Notes under the pieces: generated by a model | Told to the model about the DNA's origin: nothing | The model's input: the letters and a program-made list of their open reading frames with translations, nothing else | Database searches by the model: none | Program-made: the position numbers and the translations under genes | Shown here: positions 24,680 to 33,834 of the stretch, one piece after another | Numbering within the stretch: the stretch's first letter is position 1 | Layout of the letters: each line of letters begins with the position of its first letter | Source of the DNA: a virus | Reading direction: 5' to 3' (one strand) | Length of the DNA stretch: 57,423 nucleotides | IMG/VR virus record: IMGVR_UViG_3300030329_003887 | Location: 1-57,423 of that record

Positions 24680-27600
24680 TGGCAGACGAAAAAGAATTCC
24701 CTGATTCAGGCTTTCAACCGGGATTTTTTCTGACGCTTGCCCAGCAGGCAGACGATGATAAGTTCTGGGAAAGAGCTGAAGCGGACTACAAGCGAGCTAT
24801 CGGAGAACCGGTAGACGAGCCTGTATTCGCCACAGGGGCTGTTCCTAAACCAAAAACACCAGCACAGATTGCTAAACAGCAACAAAATATAATTGATCTG
24901 GGCACCCCAGAATCAGAACTTCCTCAGCTTTCTCCGACTCTGGCTCGACACGCTAGCCCAGAAGTTGCTTTGAATCTTCGTCATAGTCTTTCTCAGGGTA
25001 CTCAGATTGACGAGAAAGAAAAGCATATGTATTTCACTCGACATTATATTCAGAGTGAGCCTTTTCGAAAGAGAGTTGATTTAGATTTCGAAGCGGGCAA
25101 TATGACGCCCGCACAACAAAATCGTGTGCAGTTTGCCCGTGAAGTTCTCGCTCAAATGGGAAAATCTTCTGAGCTTAAAGATCTTCAGAATGAAATTGAT
25201 TCTGTCGAAAAAGCCATAGCAAATCTTCCCCAAGCGCCCCGCGCTCGTACCGATGTTATTGTCGGCAGCTCTTACGACAAGGAAGACCAAAAGCTCATAG
25301 CGGAAAGGGGCACTCTTGTTCGGGAACTAAAAAAGAAAAAAGCAGAAATGCTTAAGTCCCAAGAAGGGGTAGAGTCTTTCTTAGCCGGGGTAGATAGTGC
25401 GGTTATCCAAACAACGGGGGTAGGCCCGTCTAAGCGTCTTCGTGTCAACACCACAAGAGATCCCCTAACAGGGAAAGTAGCACTGGATATTGATACAACA
25501 TTTCCACTGCTGACGAGAGCTTATACGAGAGACATTCTCCAAGATCGGGGTTTGTCCTACACAAATGCTTCTCCAGAACAACTGAGAGAAGTCCACCAGA
25601 TTGCACACGATAAAGCTGCTAGCGATATCATTTCAGTTGGCCTGCGAATGCGGGATTCGATTTTCTATGACTCGAATGTTCCGGTAGTTGAAGACCTTGC
25701 GGAAAAACCAGCATGGGAACGTCGTCTCCTGTCTTTCTCAAAACGAAAGGTTGGAACCGGAAATACCCACTGGATCGGCAGAAAGATTGGATTGCCCCAA
25801 GATACTTATGGTGTCTTCAACCCCACAGTTGACGAGCTTGCACGAGAAGGGACATTATCTTGGACAATGCGCATGAGTCCGATGGACTATCAAGCGATCA
25901 AGATGAAGATGATTCGAGATGTTCTAACAAAGAATGGCAAAGAGTTGATGGATATCGATGATGCGGCTCTATATGCTTACGCTTACATCAATCCTTTCCT
26001 ATCCTCAACAGTTGCAGCAGCTAATCTGCCAGCAGGAGCATTAGGGATAGAACTAAGCGCCCCTGATACCGATGATATTATGCGGGACTTGGGCATCACA
26101 CCCGAACAGGAAGTTGAAACCTTTCTTCGGGGCCACTACCACTTAGACGAAGGCCGAGCTATTCAGGGTGAAATGTCCGCCATGATGGCAAAAGCATTTG
26201 GGGCGTCGAAAGCGGAGCAGTTCAAAGCAAGGGAAAGCACAGAGAATAGTAAATGGTCTGCTGTCGCGCCATTCATGACGTACTTTGTTGATCCTGACCT
26301 GATCACACTGAGTCTTCTGGGCTTTGGAAAGGGCATCAGCATGGCCTTAAAGCTCCATCGCTTCCATAAACTGAACAAGTTTGCGGACAGGATGGATGAA
26401 GCAGCGGCTGATCCTGCCATGACCTATGATAAGTTTCGACAAACTTTGCGTGAAGAAGACCCAGCTAAAGCGCAGGTACTACAAACATACGTTGAGGGTA
26501 AACTGGGAGAACCTTCTGGGACAATCAGTTCTCTCGACGAACATCGCCGAACAATCAAACAGGCGTATCGTGATTCTCAGAAAGAACTAAAGAATACCGC
26601 CCCAGAAGCGGTTGATACGATTCCCTATAAGCAAGTGGAGACTATGCTGGAGCGGGAGCGCATAGTTGATACCATTACTGCGAAAGAAAAAATAGCCGCT
26701 AAGGCTATTGATAACTTTAAAAAAGCAGAAATAGCTTTAAACGACGCCAAAGCAAATGTTCTGCCAGTCCCCCGGAGGCAGACTCATTGGAGAACAGAGT
26801 TTGAGCCCGGAGGTGTGGCTCGACCAGCACCTAAGAGTGCTGAGGAAGCGGCCATCGCAGCTAAGGTTGATGCCCGAATTCCACATTCTCCGAAGATTGG
26901 GTCGATCACGTCAAAAGAGATTCGAGAAGCTGCTGCGGCGGTTCCCGAAGGTTCCCCTTCTGGTTTTGTTTCAGGTATTCGATTCCAGATGGATCTCGGA
27001 GAGTTGAAGATCCTTTCAGCCGAAATCCCGGAGAATCTTCGGCATAGGGGTATGGGCTTCGAACTCTACTTGCAGGCTTTGAAAGAGGCAAAAAACAAGG
27101 GGTATGGTTTCCGTTCAGGTGATGGACTTAAACAGCCCCCGGTTATGAAACTCTACAAGGATCTTGAAGAAGCAGGAGTCCCACTTCGAGTTTCCGTAGA
27201 AGATGTACCAAACACTACACTCCGTGTTCACGATTTTAGTCTTCCGGCCAATGACTTAGCCAAGCTTGATCTCGATAAAGTTCTAGAGGCGTATCAGGCT
27301 AAGCATGCGGACAAGGGTCCGGGTCCGCTCTTCAATCGACCGGGGATGGTTGTTCGAGAAACTGCGCCGCAGTTTCTTCTTCCACTATTCGATAATCTGG
27401 AAGAAGCGGCGTCTGCTGTCCAGAAGGCGAAGGGCCAAGTCAAAAAAGCTAAGGATGATCTGAGACAGTTCGATAATTCTTTGCCATACGGTCCAGAGCA
27501 TCCGTTTGTTGTGGACTCTATGGGCAGGCAGTTTGACATTAAAGATGTCATCAAACTGAGGAAAGCAGCCGAAAAAGACCCATACATCTACAAGATCCTT

Positions 27601-30600
27601 GATGACATGATTCAACTCAAGTCAGAAGAAGTAGCTCTCTTGCGCTTTGGTGTTGATGATATCCAAAAAGAAATGCGGAAATTGTATATCGAATACCGAA
27701 AGCAGAAAGGTATTCGGCGTGGGTTGGAGAAGTCAGCCGCAAAGCTTCGAGAATACGAGGCTCAACTGGCTATAGAGAACAGCCTAAGCGTACCTTTCCA
27801 GAAATACGTTTATATGCAGAACCAAGTTCAGCAAATGGTGGGTCAACTTTCACCTGTATCAGCTAAGATCGATGAACTTAATTCGATTGAAACTAGTTTT
27901 GTCGGGATATGGAAACATCAAAAAACTCTGGATGATTTTCGCAAAACAAAAGACCTTTCTCCTGATTTTGTTCAAATACAAAGAGATCCCCTTCCGGGCC
28001 AGATTATGGAAGGTCTTGAGACAAGTCCCGGAGATTTTAATCGCCGTATGGCAGACCTCTTTGATGAATCGGGGGCTTACCTAACAGCGGAAACCACTCG
28101 TCGGTCTTTGATTATAGAGCTTCAAACATTCCTAAATGAAAGGAAAAAGAATGCCCTGAAACAGCACAATCTGGTTGAAGCTCCCGCCTCCCATAAAGAG
28201 CTAATCGACCAGATTACTGACCTCAAAGCTATTAGAAAAGAAATAGAAGATACGATAAAGAAAACAGAAACCGAACTCCGGGTCATCGCATCCTCTTCAT
28301 CACGCCATCAGTGGTTTGAACTGCAAAGGAAAGTACTGAAGCTGCAAGATGCGCGTTCGGTTATCAAAGAAGAGCTGGACGCACATAAGGCTTCAAGTAA
28401 AGTCGATTACATCGGGACTCCCCAACTTCCCCGGATGTTGCGTGACGCAGGGTTAGAGCGGGAGTTCGAAGCAGCCACACAATGGATTGAAAAAAACGGT
28501 TCCGTAAAAGCGAGAGAGGTTCTTGAGGACTTAAAGATTGGGGAGAGAGGATCAACCTTTTTGGGGCTGAACCGGGTAGATTTCCAAAAAACTCTAGAAG
28601 CTATTCGGGAATCGAAAGGCCCAATAGGGTGGAATAAAAAGCTTAAAGAGATTGAAAGCCGCTACAAGGATGCGCACTGGGAACTTAAAGAGGCCCGTAA
28701 AGATCGGCGATACGTCAATAAGATGGCGCAAAAAGAATACGATCTGCTGACCGCTAAGGCGGAAGCGGGTGATGTGGCTGCCCAAGAAGCGCTGAAAGGT
28801 GTCATCACAAAAGAACAAGAAGATCTGTATAAAAAACTTCTGGACCAAAGCCGAGCAGAAAGCCGACGATTGAAGAAAGCAGAAGAGTTGTTCGTTGGGG
28901 ATGTTGCTCTTACAAAAATGGAAGAAAACTATGCGCTTTTAAATAAGAAGCGCCGGTCACTCTTACCTCAGATAGTTCGGGCAAACCGAGAGCTAAAATC
29001 TCTTGTCTCAAAAGCATATGCGGCCAACCCACAGAAGCTCAAAGCTGCCATTAATAAGCGAAAGGAAGACCTAAAGGGTACCAAGGATCAGAAAGCTAAA
29101 GCTAAAGGGACTACTCTGACTGGGCAGATCCTGTCAGAACAACAGAAAGTGATTGATGCTCTGTTCAGAACCCACCAAAAAGTAAAAAAGGCTAAGAAGG
29201 CTGCCCGTTGGCGGAAGATTGCAAAGCAGGGAGCTGATGATTTCCGTAAGCTGGCCGAAGTATCCCGCAAAAAAGCTTCTACGATAAGCCTATTCCCCCG
29301 AACGGGCCTTCAAACAGTAAAAGAGAATGCCCACATTGGGCAAAAAATCTTTGGCAAAGCCATCAAAGAAGTGGGTCCAGCGAATGTACCGATGCCCAAG
29401 ATGGCTCTTCGACTTACCCCAGATGTGACAGAAGCTTCCCTCGATACAGCAAATGGGATTAAGATTTCAGGCACCGTGGATGATGGGCAGTTTCTCATTA
29501 AAGAGTTTGAGGTTCCCAGTCCGCTGAAGAACTCGACAGAAGAAGCCCACGCTATCGCAGAAACATTCGACTTTGCTCATCGCAATAGCTATTCCTTAGT
29601 CCTCAGCCCTGAAGCTGGGAACATGCGCTTTAATCTACAAGCTGCGCAAGTCCGCTTCTCAGGCAAAAAGGGCCAGTGGACATCGACGAGAGAAATGATT
29701 CAAGAGTTGGAGTCCCCCATTGTTCGGGAATCATTAGAGTTCAATAGTTCTATTTTGGAAATCAATCCCGCTGGGCTACGGAATAAAATCGTCAAAGAGT
29801 TTGGAGAGGACGCTCTTGAGCAGACGATTGCCCGGAATGGGGCAGATGGTCAACTCCTGAAATCAGTCTTAGAATCCAGTGGACCCGTCAGGATTACAGC
29901 AAGAGAGGCGGGAGCCTTACAAGATGACTTAGCAACCTCTCTGGCTGTCTGGGCAGAAAGATTATTACCAGAGAATCAAGAGCTTAAGCTGGCATCTGAA
30001 ATGGCTGAAGCCAGTATTGCTTACTCGATCAACAATCCCGGTGTAAAGGGGCTTCTGTACAAAGGCCTTAATGCCCTTGTCTGGCAGTTTGACCCACAAC
30101 TTGCCCGAATCGGATTGGCCAGTAAGCATCAAGATGACATTTTAAAAGCGGGTGAAAATCTCTTTGACCAGTCCAAGGGGGAACTTGCCAGTATTCTTCG
30201 GGGTGTAGGCGACCAAGACGCAGCAGTCAGTAAAATACATATGTATTTGGATGGTACGCAATCTTACACAATGACGATGAATCGAACGACTGTAATGAAT
30301 GTCGGACCGAAGACGCATTTTGAGCGGGCAAAAGAGTATGCCGCTGCCGATAAGGGCACCTATGCCCTAAAAGGCGGGAAGAAAGGGGCAAAAGAAACCC
30401 AGAAAGTCGATGCTGCCCAAGGCTATGCTGATGTCCAAAGCCTTCTCCGGGACGGAGCGAACCCATTTATCCTTGGTGTATCCCGCATGTGGCTACCCCG
30501 AGGATGGACAGCTTCGCAGGGACTGGGAAAAACTCTCTACTCTCAAGCTCGGAAGGTTATCGCCAACTCAAGCTCATATGAAGAAATGGCGAAAAAGATG

Positions 30601-32736
30601 TGGGGTTTGACAGCAAAGCATCTTGAGCCACATGTCGGAAAAATAGAGTTGAAGGATGGCACAAAGATTACGAATCTTGATGCTCGTGTTGTCCGTGTCC
30701 ATACCCTTGGCGCAATGGCGACTCTTTGGGGCTCCATGACACATGATCTGGGCCGCATTGCCCGGAAATCTATGGGCGGTGTAATCACTTCGGCTGAAGC
30801 AAAAGACCTTACTCGGTTCTTTTCAGGCGAGTTTACCAGTGTCAAAGATGTGGATCTCGTATTCAACACCCTACGCACTCTTGGGCACTCATCCGCAAAC
30901 CCCAAGGTCAAGATACTATTTCGGGGCCTCGCACGAACATCAGAAGAACTCACCCAAAAACTAGTGAACACTGCTCTGGGCCCAGATGGGGATAATCTTC
31001 TGGCTCTTGCCCCGATCCGTCGTCAGCTTGCTAAGTCTCTGGATGGTGACATCAAGACTCTGGATGCCCTCCCAGCGTTAGACCCGGCTGCTGGAACTAA
31101 CTCGGCGTTCTGGCTTGGCCGAAAGTATCTATTAATATTGAAGCAGGGCCTTACTCGTGGATTCTTTATTCGAAGCGAAGGCCATATCCAATTCCAAATG
31201 GCTGGAGATTGGAATCAAATGTGGTTTGAAAAGAAGATCGGCTTTACCACAGCTTCAAAGATCTTCGCACAAAATGAGGTGATGACCATACCAGTACTTG
31301 GTCGAGCCCTACAAGACCACATTAGTAATACATCTAAAAAGGTCGGACATAAAAAACCAGTCTTAAGATCAACTGTGGAGACCATTTATAATCCACACAT
31401 CGCGGACTTCTGGCAGGGGAAAGATTTCTTTGTTCGAGTGGGCAAAGATGGCCCAATCCATTCGGGCGATCAAATCCGAAAGGCATTTATCGAAGGTGGA
31501 GTTCTGGAAACTCCGATCGCCGAAGACCTTGTCCGGGAAGCTCAACAGCTTTCACGAACGACTCCGGAGTTCAGAAAACTCAGTAAACTCATGGGCGCGG
31601 TTCCGGCCCGAGCAAAGAAGTTTCTTAAAGATTGGGATCGAATAGTTGAAGATTCTGTTGTCGCTATGCAACAGCGGCAGCGGGTGGGGACAGGTTTAAT
31701 CCTCATGAAAGAGGGCCACAGCCTCAGCGAATCCGTCAACTTAGTCAATAAAGCTATCTATGATTGGAAGCATGGGATTTCTCAAGCAGAGCTTCTTTAC
31801 CATCTTCAGATTCTTCCATACTATCGATGGTTCCGGCTTGCCCAAAAGCAGTTCTTCTCAGCCATTCTGGATCCCATCACTAAACCGAACATCCAAAAGA
31901 TGGCAGAGACCTTGGCGGGGCAGACACAGTTCAATGCTTTCCGACAAATGTATCGAGGGCAACAAGATGTGATGCCCATTCTCTTGGGGATGGAAAGTCC
32001 GGAAGAGCTTTTTGAGACTCGTTCATATCATGATGCTCTTGCGCCAGCCTATGTTCCACCTTGGATGAAAGAAACATATCCAGTAACTGGAATCGAGCCA
32101 GCTACTCAGGCGGAGATAGAACGAAAAGCCAAGACAGGGCGGACGGTTACCCACTGGGCAAGTATCGGCCCAATGCAATCTCTTGTAGATGTTGCTAAGA
32201 TTAATATGGGTTTCGCCCTCTTGGGGGGATCAATCATTGCCATGGCAAAGGGCGAATCGGCTGCAGCCAAAGACCTCCGAATCAAAGGTCTTGATGGTTT
32301 AACTGGGCTGATGTACCCCTTTCTTCGTGAAACAATTAATCCGATGGTAGGTGTTACCCAATACCACCCCGAACTGGGGGTTGAATGGCAGCCGATTAAT
32401 GATTCTCACGCTGCCATCATTCAAAGTATAGATCCTGATGGCGTAAGGATAGACCCAGAAACAAAAAAACCTTATGGCCATGCAAACTGGAGATTTCTTT
32501 TCTCGGCAGTCCCCGGATTCATTGGAACATTGCCAAGGATTGTTGATGCTGCATATGTAAAAAACCGAGGTTTAGATTCAGATATCTGGGATTATACGAA
32601 GAGCCTTATTGGTAACTATACTCGCTGGAATCGGACCTATCCAGTAGACATTAATGTCGAAGCCCAGAGGCGAAGAAGAGACGCGGCTGTCCACCTTTCT
32701 GGACTAAAAAGAAAGGCTGCTCTTGAAAAACAATAA
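24679..32736 (+). CDS. Giant ejection/internal virion protein with embedded GNAT-like domain (2,685 aa)
   Basis: The largest gene, in the place of T7 gp16 (1,318 aa) but twice as long. Long coiled-coil/helical stretches run over roughly residues 120-240, 610-720 and 900-1560. Residues ~755-850 look like a GNAT acetyltransferase core: a strand, then PENLRHRGMGFELYLQAL with the acyl-CoA-binding R-x-x-G-x-G form at 788-793. The C-terminal third is globular (for example HSLSESVNLVNKAIYDWKHG, then LPYYRWFRLAQKQFF) and ends in a basic coil. I see no lytic transglycosylase motif and no N4-type virion RNA polymerase motifs. It probably enters the host with the DNA, so the GNAT-like part could modify a host protein; inference. 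Confidence 0.85.
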   Translation: MADEKEFPDSGFQPGFFLTLAQQADDDKFWERAEADYKRAIGEPVDEPVFATGAVPKPKTPAQIAKQQQNIIDLGTPESELPQLSPTLARHASPEVALNLRHSLSQGTQIDEKEKHMYFTRHYIQSEPFRKRVDLDFEAGNMTPAQQNRVQFAREVLAQMGKSSELKDLQNEIDSVEKAIANLPQAPRARTDVIVGSSYDKEDQKLIAERGTLVRELKKKKAEMLKSQEGVESFLAGVDSAVIQTTGVGPSKRLRVNTTRDPLTGKVALDIDTTFPLLTRAYTRDILQDRGLSYTNASPEQLREVHQIAHDKAASDIISVGLRMRDSIFYDSNVPVVEDLAEKPAWERRLLSFSKRKVGTGNTHWIGRKIGLPQDTYGVFNPTVDELAREGTLSWTMRMSPMDYQAIKMKMIRDVLTKNGKELMDIDDAALYAYAYINPFLSSTVAAANLPAGALGIELSAPDTDDIMRDLGITPEQEVETFLRGHYHLDEGRAIQGEMSAMMAKAFGASKAEQFKARESTENSKWSAVAPFMTYFVDPDLITLSLLGFGKGISMALKLHRFHKLNKFADRMDEAAADPAMTYDKFRQTLREEDPAKAQVLQTYVEGKLGEPSGTISSLDEHRRTIKQAYRDSQKELKNTAPEAVDTIPYKQVETMLERERIVDTITAKEKIAAKAIDNFKKAEIALNDAKANVLPVPRRQTHWRTEFEPGGVARPAPKSAEEAAIAAKVDARIPHSPKIGSITSKEIREAAAAVPEGSPSGFVSGIRFQMDLGELKILSAEIPENLRHRGMGFELYLQALKEAKNKGYGFRSGDGLKQPPVMKLYKDLEEAGVPLRVSVEDVPNTTLRVHDFSLPANDLAKLDLDKVLEAYQAKHADKGPGPLFNRPGMVVRETAPQFLLPLFDNLEEAASAVQKAKGQVKKAKDDLRQFDNSLPYGPEHPFVVDSMGRQFDIKDVIKLRKAAEKDPYIYKILDDMIQLKSEEVALLRFGVDDIQKEMRKLYIEYRKQKGIRRGLEKSAAKLREYEAQLAIENSLSVPFQKYVYMQNQVQQMVGQLSPVSAKIDELNSIETSFVGIWKHQKTLDDFRKTKDLSPDFVQIQRDPLPGQIMEGLETSPGDFNRRMADLFDESGAYLTAETTRRSLIIELQTFLNERKKNALKQHNLVEAPASHKELIDQITDLKAIRKEIEDTIKKTETELRVIASSSSRHQWFELQRKVLKLQDARSVIKEELDAHKASSKVDYIGTPQLPRMLRDAGLEREFEAATQWIEKNGSVKAREVLEDLKIGERGSTFLGLNRVDFQKTLEAIRESKGPIGWNKKLKEIESRYKDAHWELKEARKDRRYVNKMAQKEYDLLTAKAEAGDVAAQEALKGVITKEQEDLYKKLLDQSRAESRRLKKAEELFVGDVALTKMEENYALLNKKRRSLLPQIVRANRELKSLVSKAYAANPQKLKAAINKRKEDLKGTKDQKAKAKGTTLTGQILSEQQKVIDALFRTHQKVKKAKKAARWRKIAKQGADDFRKLAEVSRKKASTISLFPRTGLQTVKENAHIGQKIFGKAIKEVGPANVPMPKMALRLTPDVTEASLDTANGIKISGTVDDGQFLIKEFEVPSPLKNSTEEAHAIAETFDFAHRNSYSLVLSPEAGNMRFNLQAAQVRFSGKKGQWTSTREMIQELESPIVRESLEFNSSILEINPAGLRNKIVKEFGEDALEQTIARNGADGQLLKSVLESSGPVRITAREAGALQDDLATSLAVWAERLLPENQELKLASEMAEASIAYSINNPGVKGLLYKGLNALVWQFDPQLARIGLASKHQDDILKAGENLFDQSKGELASILRGVGDQDAAVSKIHMYLDGTQSYTMTMNRTTVMNVGPKTHFERAKEYAAADKGTYALKGGKKGAKETQKVDAAQGYADVQSLLRDGANPFILGVSRMWLPRGWTASQGLGKTLYSQARKVIANSSSYEEMAKKMWGLTAKHLEPHVGKIELKDGTKITNLDARVVRVHTLGAMATLWGSMTHDLGRIARKSMGGVITSAEAKDLTRFFSGEFTSVKDVDLVFNTLRTLGHSSANPKVKILFRGLARTSEELTQKLVNTALGPDGDNLLALAPIRRQLAKSLDGDIKTLDALPALDPAAGTNSAFWLGRKYLLILKQGLTRGFFIRSEGHIQFQMAGDWNQMWFEKKIGFTTASKIFAQNEVMTIPVLGRALQDHISNTSKKVGHKKPVLRSTVETIYNPHIADFWQGKDFFVRVGKDGPIHSGDQIRKAFIEGGVLETPIAEDLVREAQQLSRTTPEFRKLSKLMGAVPARAKKFLKDWDRIVEDSVVAMQQRQRVGTGLILMKEGHSLSESVNLVNKAIYDWKHGISQAELLYHLQILPYYRWFRLAQKQFFSAILDPITKPNIQKMAETLAGQTQFNAFRQMYRGQQDVMPILLGMESPEELFETRSYHDALAPAYVPPWMKETYPVTGIEPATQAEIERKAKTGRTVTHWASIGPMQSLVDVAKINMGFALLGGSIIAMAKGESAAAKDLRIKGLDGLTGLMYPFLRETINPMVGVTQYHPELGVEWQPINDSHAAIIQSIDPDGVRIDPETKKPYGHANWRFLFSAVPGFIGTLPRIVDAAYVKNRGLDSDIWDYTKSLIGNYTRWNRTYPVDINVEAQRRRRDAAVHLSGLKRKAALEKQ

Positions 32737-32750
32737 AAATACGGTAGAAT
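32723..32750 (+). promoter_or_regulatory. Candidate host-type promoter before the decoration/fibre block
   Basis: TTGAAA (32723-32728) and TAGAAT (32745-32750) with a 16-bp spacer, at the end of the giant gene and 62 bp before the decoration gene start. It would give extra transcription of decoration, fibre and lysis genes. Only a consensus-like match; no start site is known. Confidence 0.45.
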
Positions 32751-32752
32751 AG

Positions 32753-32810
32753 TTTTACCTTTGATACTCCTTCTGTTTTGGTAGGAGCTGAAAACTTTCC
32801 CGAGGTAAAA
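32753..32810 (+). promoter_or_regulatory. 5' leader fold that pairs with the ribosome site of the decoration gene
   Basis: TTTTACCT (32753-32760) is complementary to AGGTAAAA (32803-32810), and the latter holds the Shine-Dalgarno bases (GAGG) just before the ATG at 32812. Between them CTCCT/AGGAG (32767-32771 and 32783-32787) forms an inner stem. The fold would hide the ribosome site, so translation could be regulated or need an activator. Confidence 0.5.
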
Positions 32811-32811
32811 A

Positions 32812-33438
32812 ATGCGTATTAAGCAGCGTCAAGTCCTTCCGTCCGTCGATAAACAACGCTCCGCAGCAGTCAAGGTAAAGGCTTCTGAAGCCTTGAGTGC
32901 GAACGACATCATCATGGCAACTGGTGTTTCCGGTGCCCACATGACTGTTAACCAAGCGGACGTTGATAACTTCACTGAGATCGGTGGAACTCTCTGGATT
33001 GCTGATTATGCAGTTGATAGCGGAACTACCGTCGCCTGTGCTGTCCCATGGAAGCTGATCACAGATATTGATACTTCAAGTGCTTCGGCTGTCGGACAAC
33101 CGGTTTACTTGTCAGATACTGAGGGCGCTTACACACTTTCGCCCACAGCCGCCAAACCCCATATTAAGATCGGCCATGTTGTTGCAGTTCACGCTTCAAC
33201 AGGCGCAATCCTTTTGAATCCCGGAGCTTTCTCTGGGCAGATCGGCGGGCAAGTAGCCTTCGGTGGTGGCACTACTGCAACAGTTTCAGTCGGCGCTGCA
33301 TTCAATGGTCGTCCGGTTGTCGCCACGATGAATGGCGGTAGTCGATATGTTACGAAAGCTGTTATCACTAGCGGCACACTGACGATTACGGCTAATGACA
33401 CCAACAGTGACACTGCTACATACATGATTATTGGATAG
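32812..33438 (+). CDS. Second decoration-type virion protein, DUF2190-like (208 aa)
   Basis: KVKASEALSANDIIMATGVSG...VACAVPWKLITDID...GQPVYLSDTEGAYTLSP is the 'G-D/N-x-V ... value' beta pattern of DUF2190-like decoration proteins, followed by a Gly/Thr-rich beta domain. Codons are expression-adapted like the capsid gene. It begins a new block after the ejection genes and has its own candidate promoter and structured leader. It may decorate the capsid or a fibre base. Confidence 0.75.
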   Translation: MRIKQRQVLPSVDKQRSAAVKVKASEALSANDIIMATGVSGAHMTVNQADVDNFTEIGGTLWIADYAVDSGTTVACAVPWKLITDIDTSSASAVGQPVYLSDTEGAYTLSPTAAKPHIKIGHVVAVHASTGAILLNPGAFSGQIGGQVAFGGGTTATVSVGAAFNGRPVVATMNGGSRYVTKAVITSGTLTITANDTNSDTATYMIIG

Positions 33439-33447
33439 GAGACCCCC

Positions 33448-33834
33448 ATGTCCTCAGAGCGAGTTTTCTGTCGGGTCTCCGGCACGCACGAGAATGTAGG
33501 ATCTTCTGAAGAGACCACACTCCAACTCCCTGCTCCGGGTGGGGGAGCTGGAATCTTTATGCTCCGTTCGTTCCACTATGTTCGAAGTGGTGGATCCGCT
33601 TCGGACTATACGCCCCGTCTTGGGCAAGCAGCTTCGTTTACTAATGGCGATATTAATGAGCGTATGGCGTACAGTACTACTCTTGTAGGTACACCAATTA
33701 ATGATGTGTTCAGCAGCGATATCCCAGTAAAGACGGACGCAAATGGTCGTCTCTACTTTCGGCCCGGTTTTGATGGTGGAGCAGATAACGATGGGGCATA
33801 CGAGTTTTTCTTTGAATATGTTCGAGGTGGGTGA
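33448..33834 (+). CDS. Small virion protein (128 aa)
   Basis: All-beta, with no cysteine pairs or membrane spans; ends DGAYEFFFEYVRGG. GGAGAC ribosome site. Its TGA overlaps the next ATG (TGATG). Located between decoration and fibre genes, so a fibre or decoration accessory is likely. Not recognised further. Confidence 0.7.
   Translation: MSSERVFCRVSGTHENVGSSEETTLQLPAPGGGAGIFMLRSFHYVRSGGSASDYTPRLGQAASFTNGDINERMAYSTTLVGTPINDVFSSDIPVKTDANGRLYFRPGFDGGADNDGAYEFFFEYVRGG

Noticed and set aside
24679-32736. N4-type virion RNA polymerase in the giant ejection protein
   Set aside because: I could not see the conserved polymerase motifs; the tail genes are T7-like rather than N4-like.
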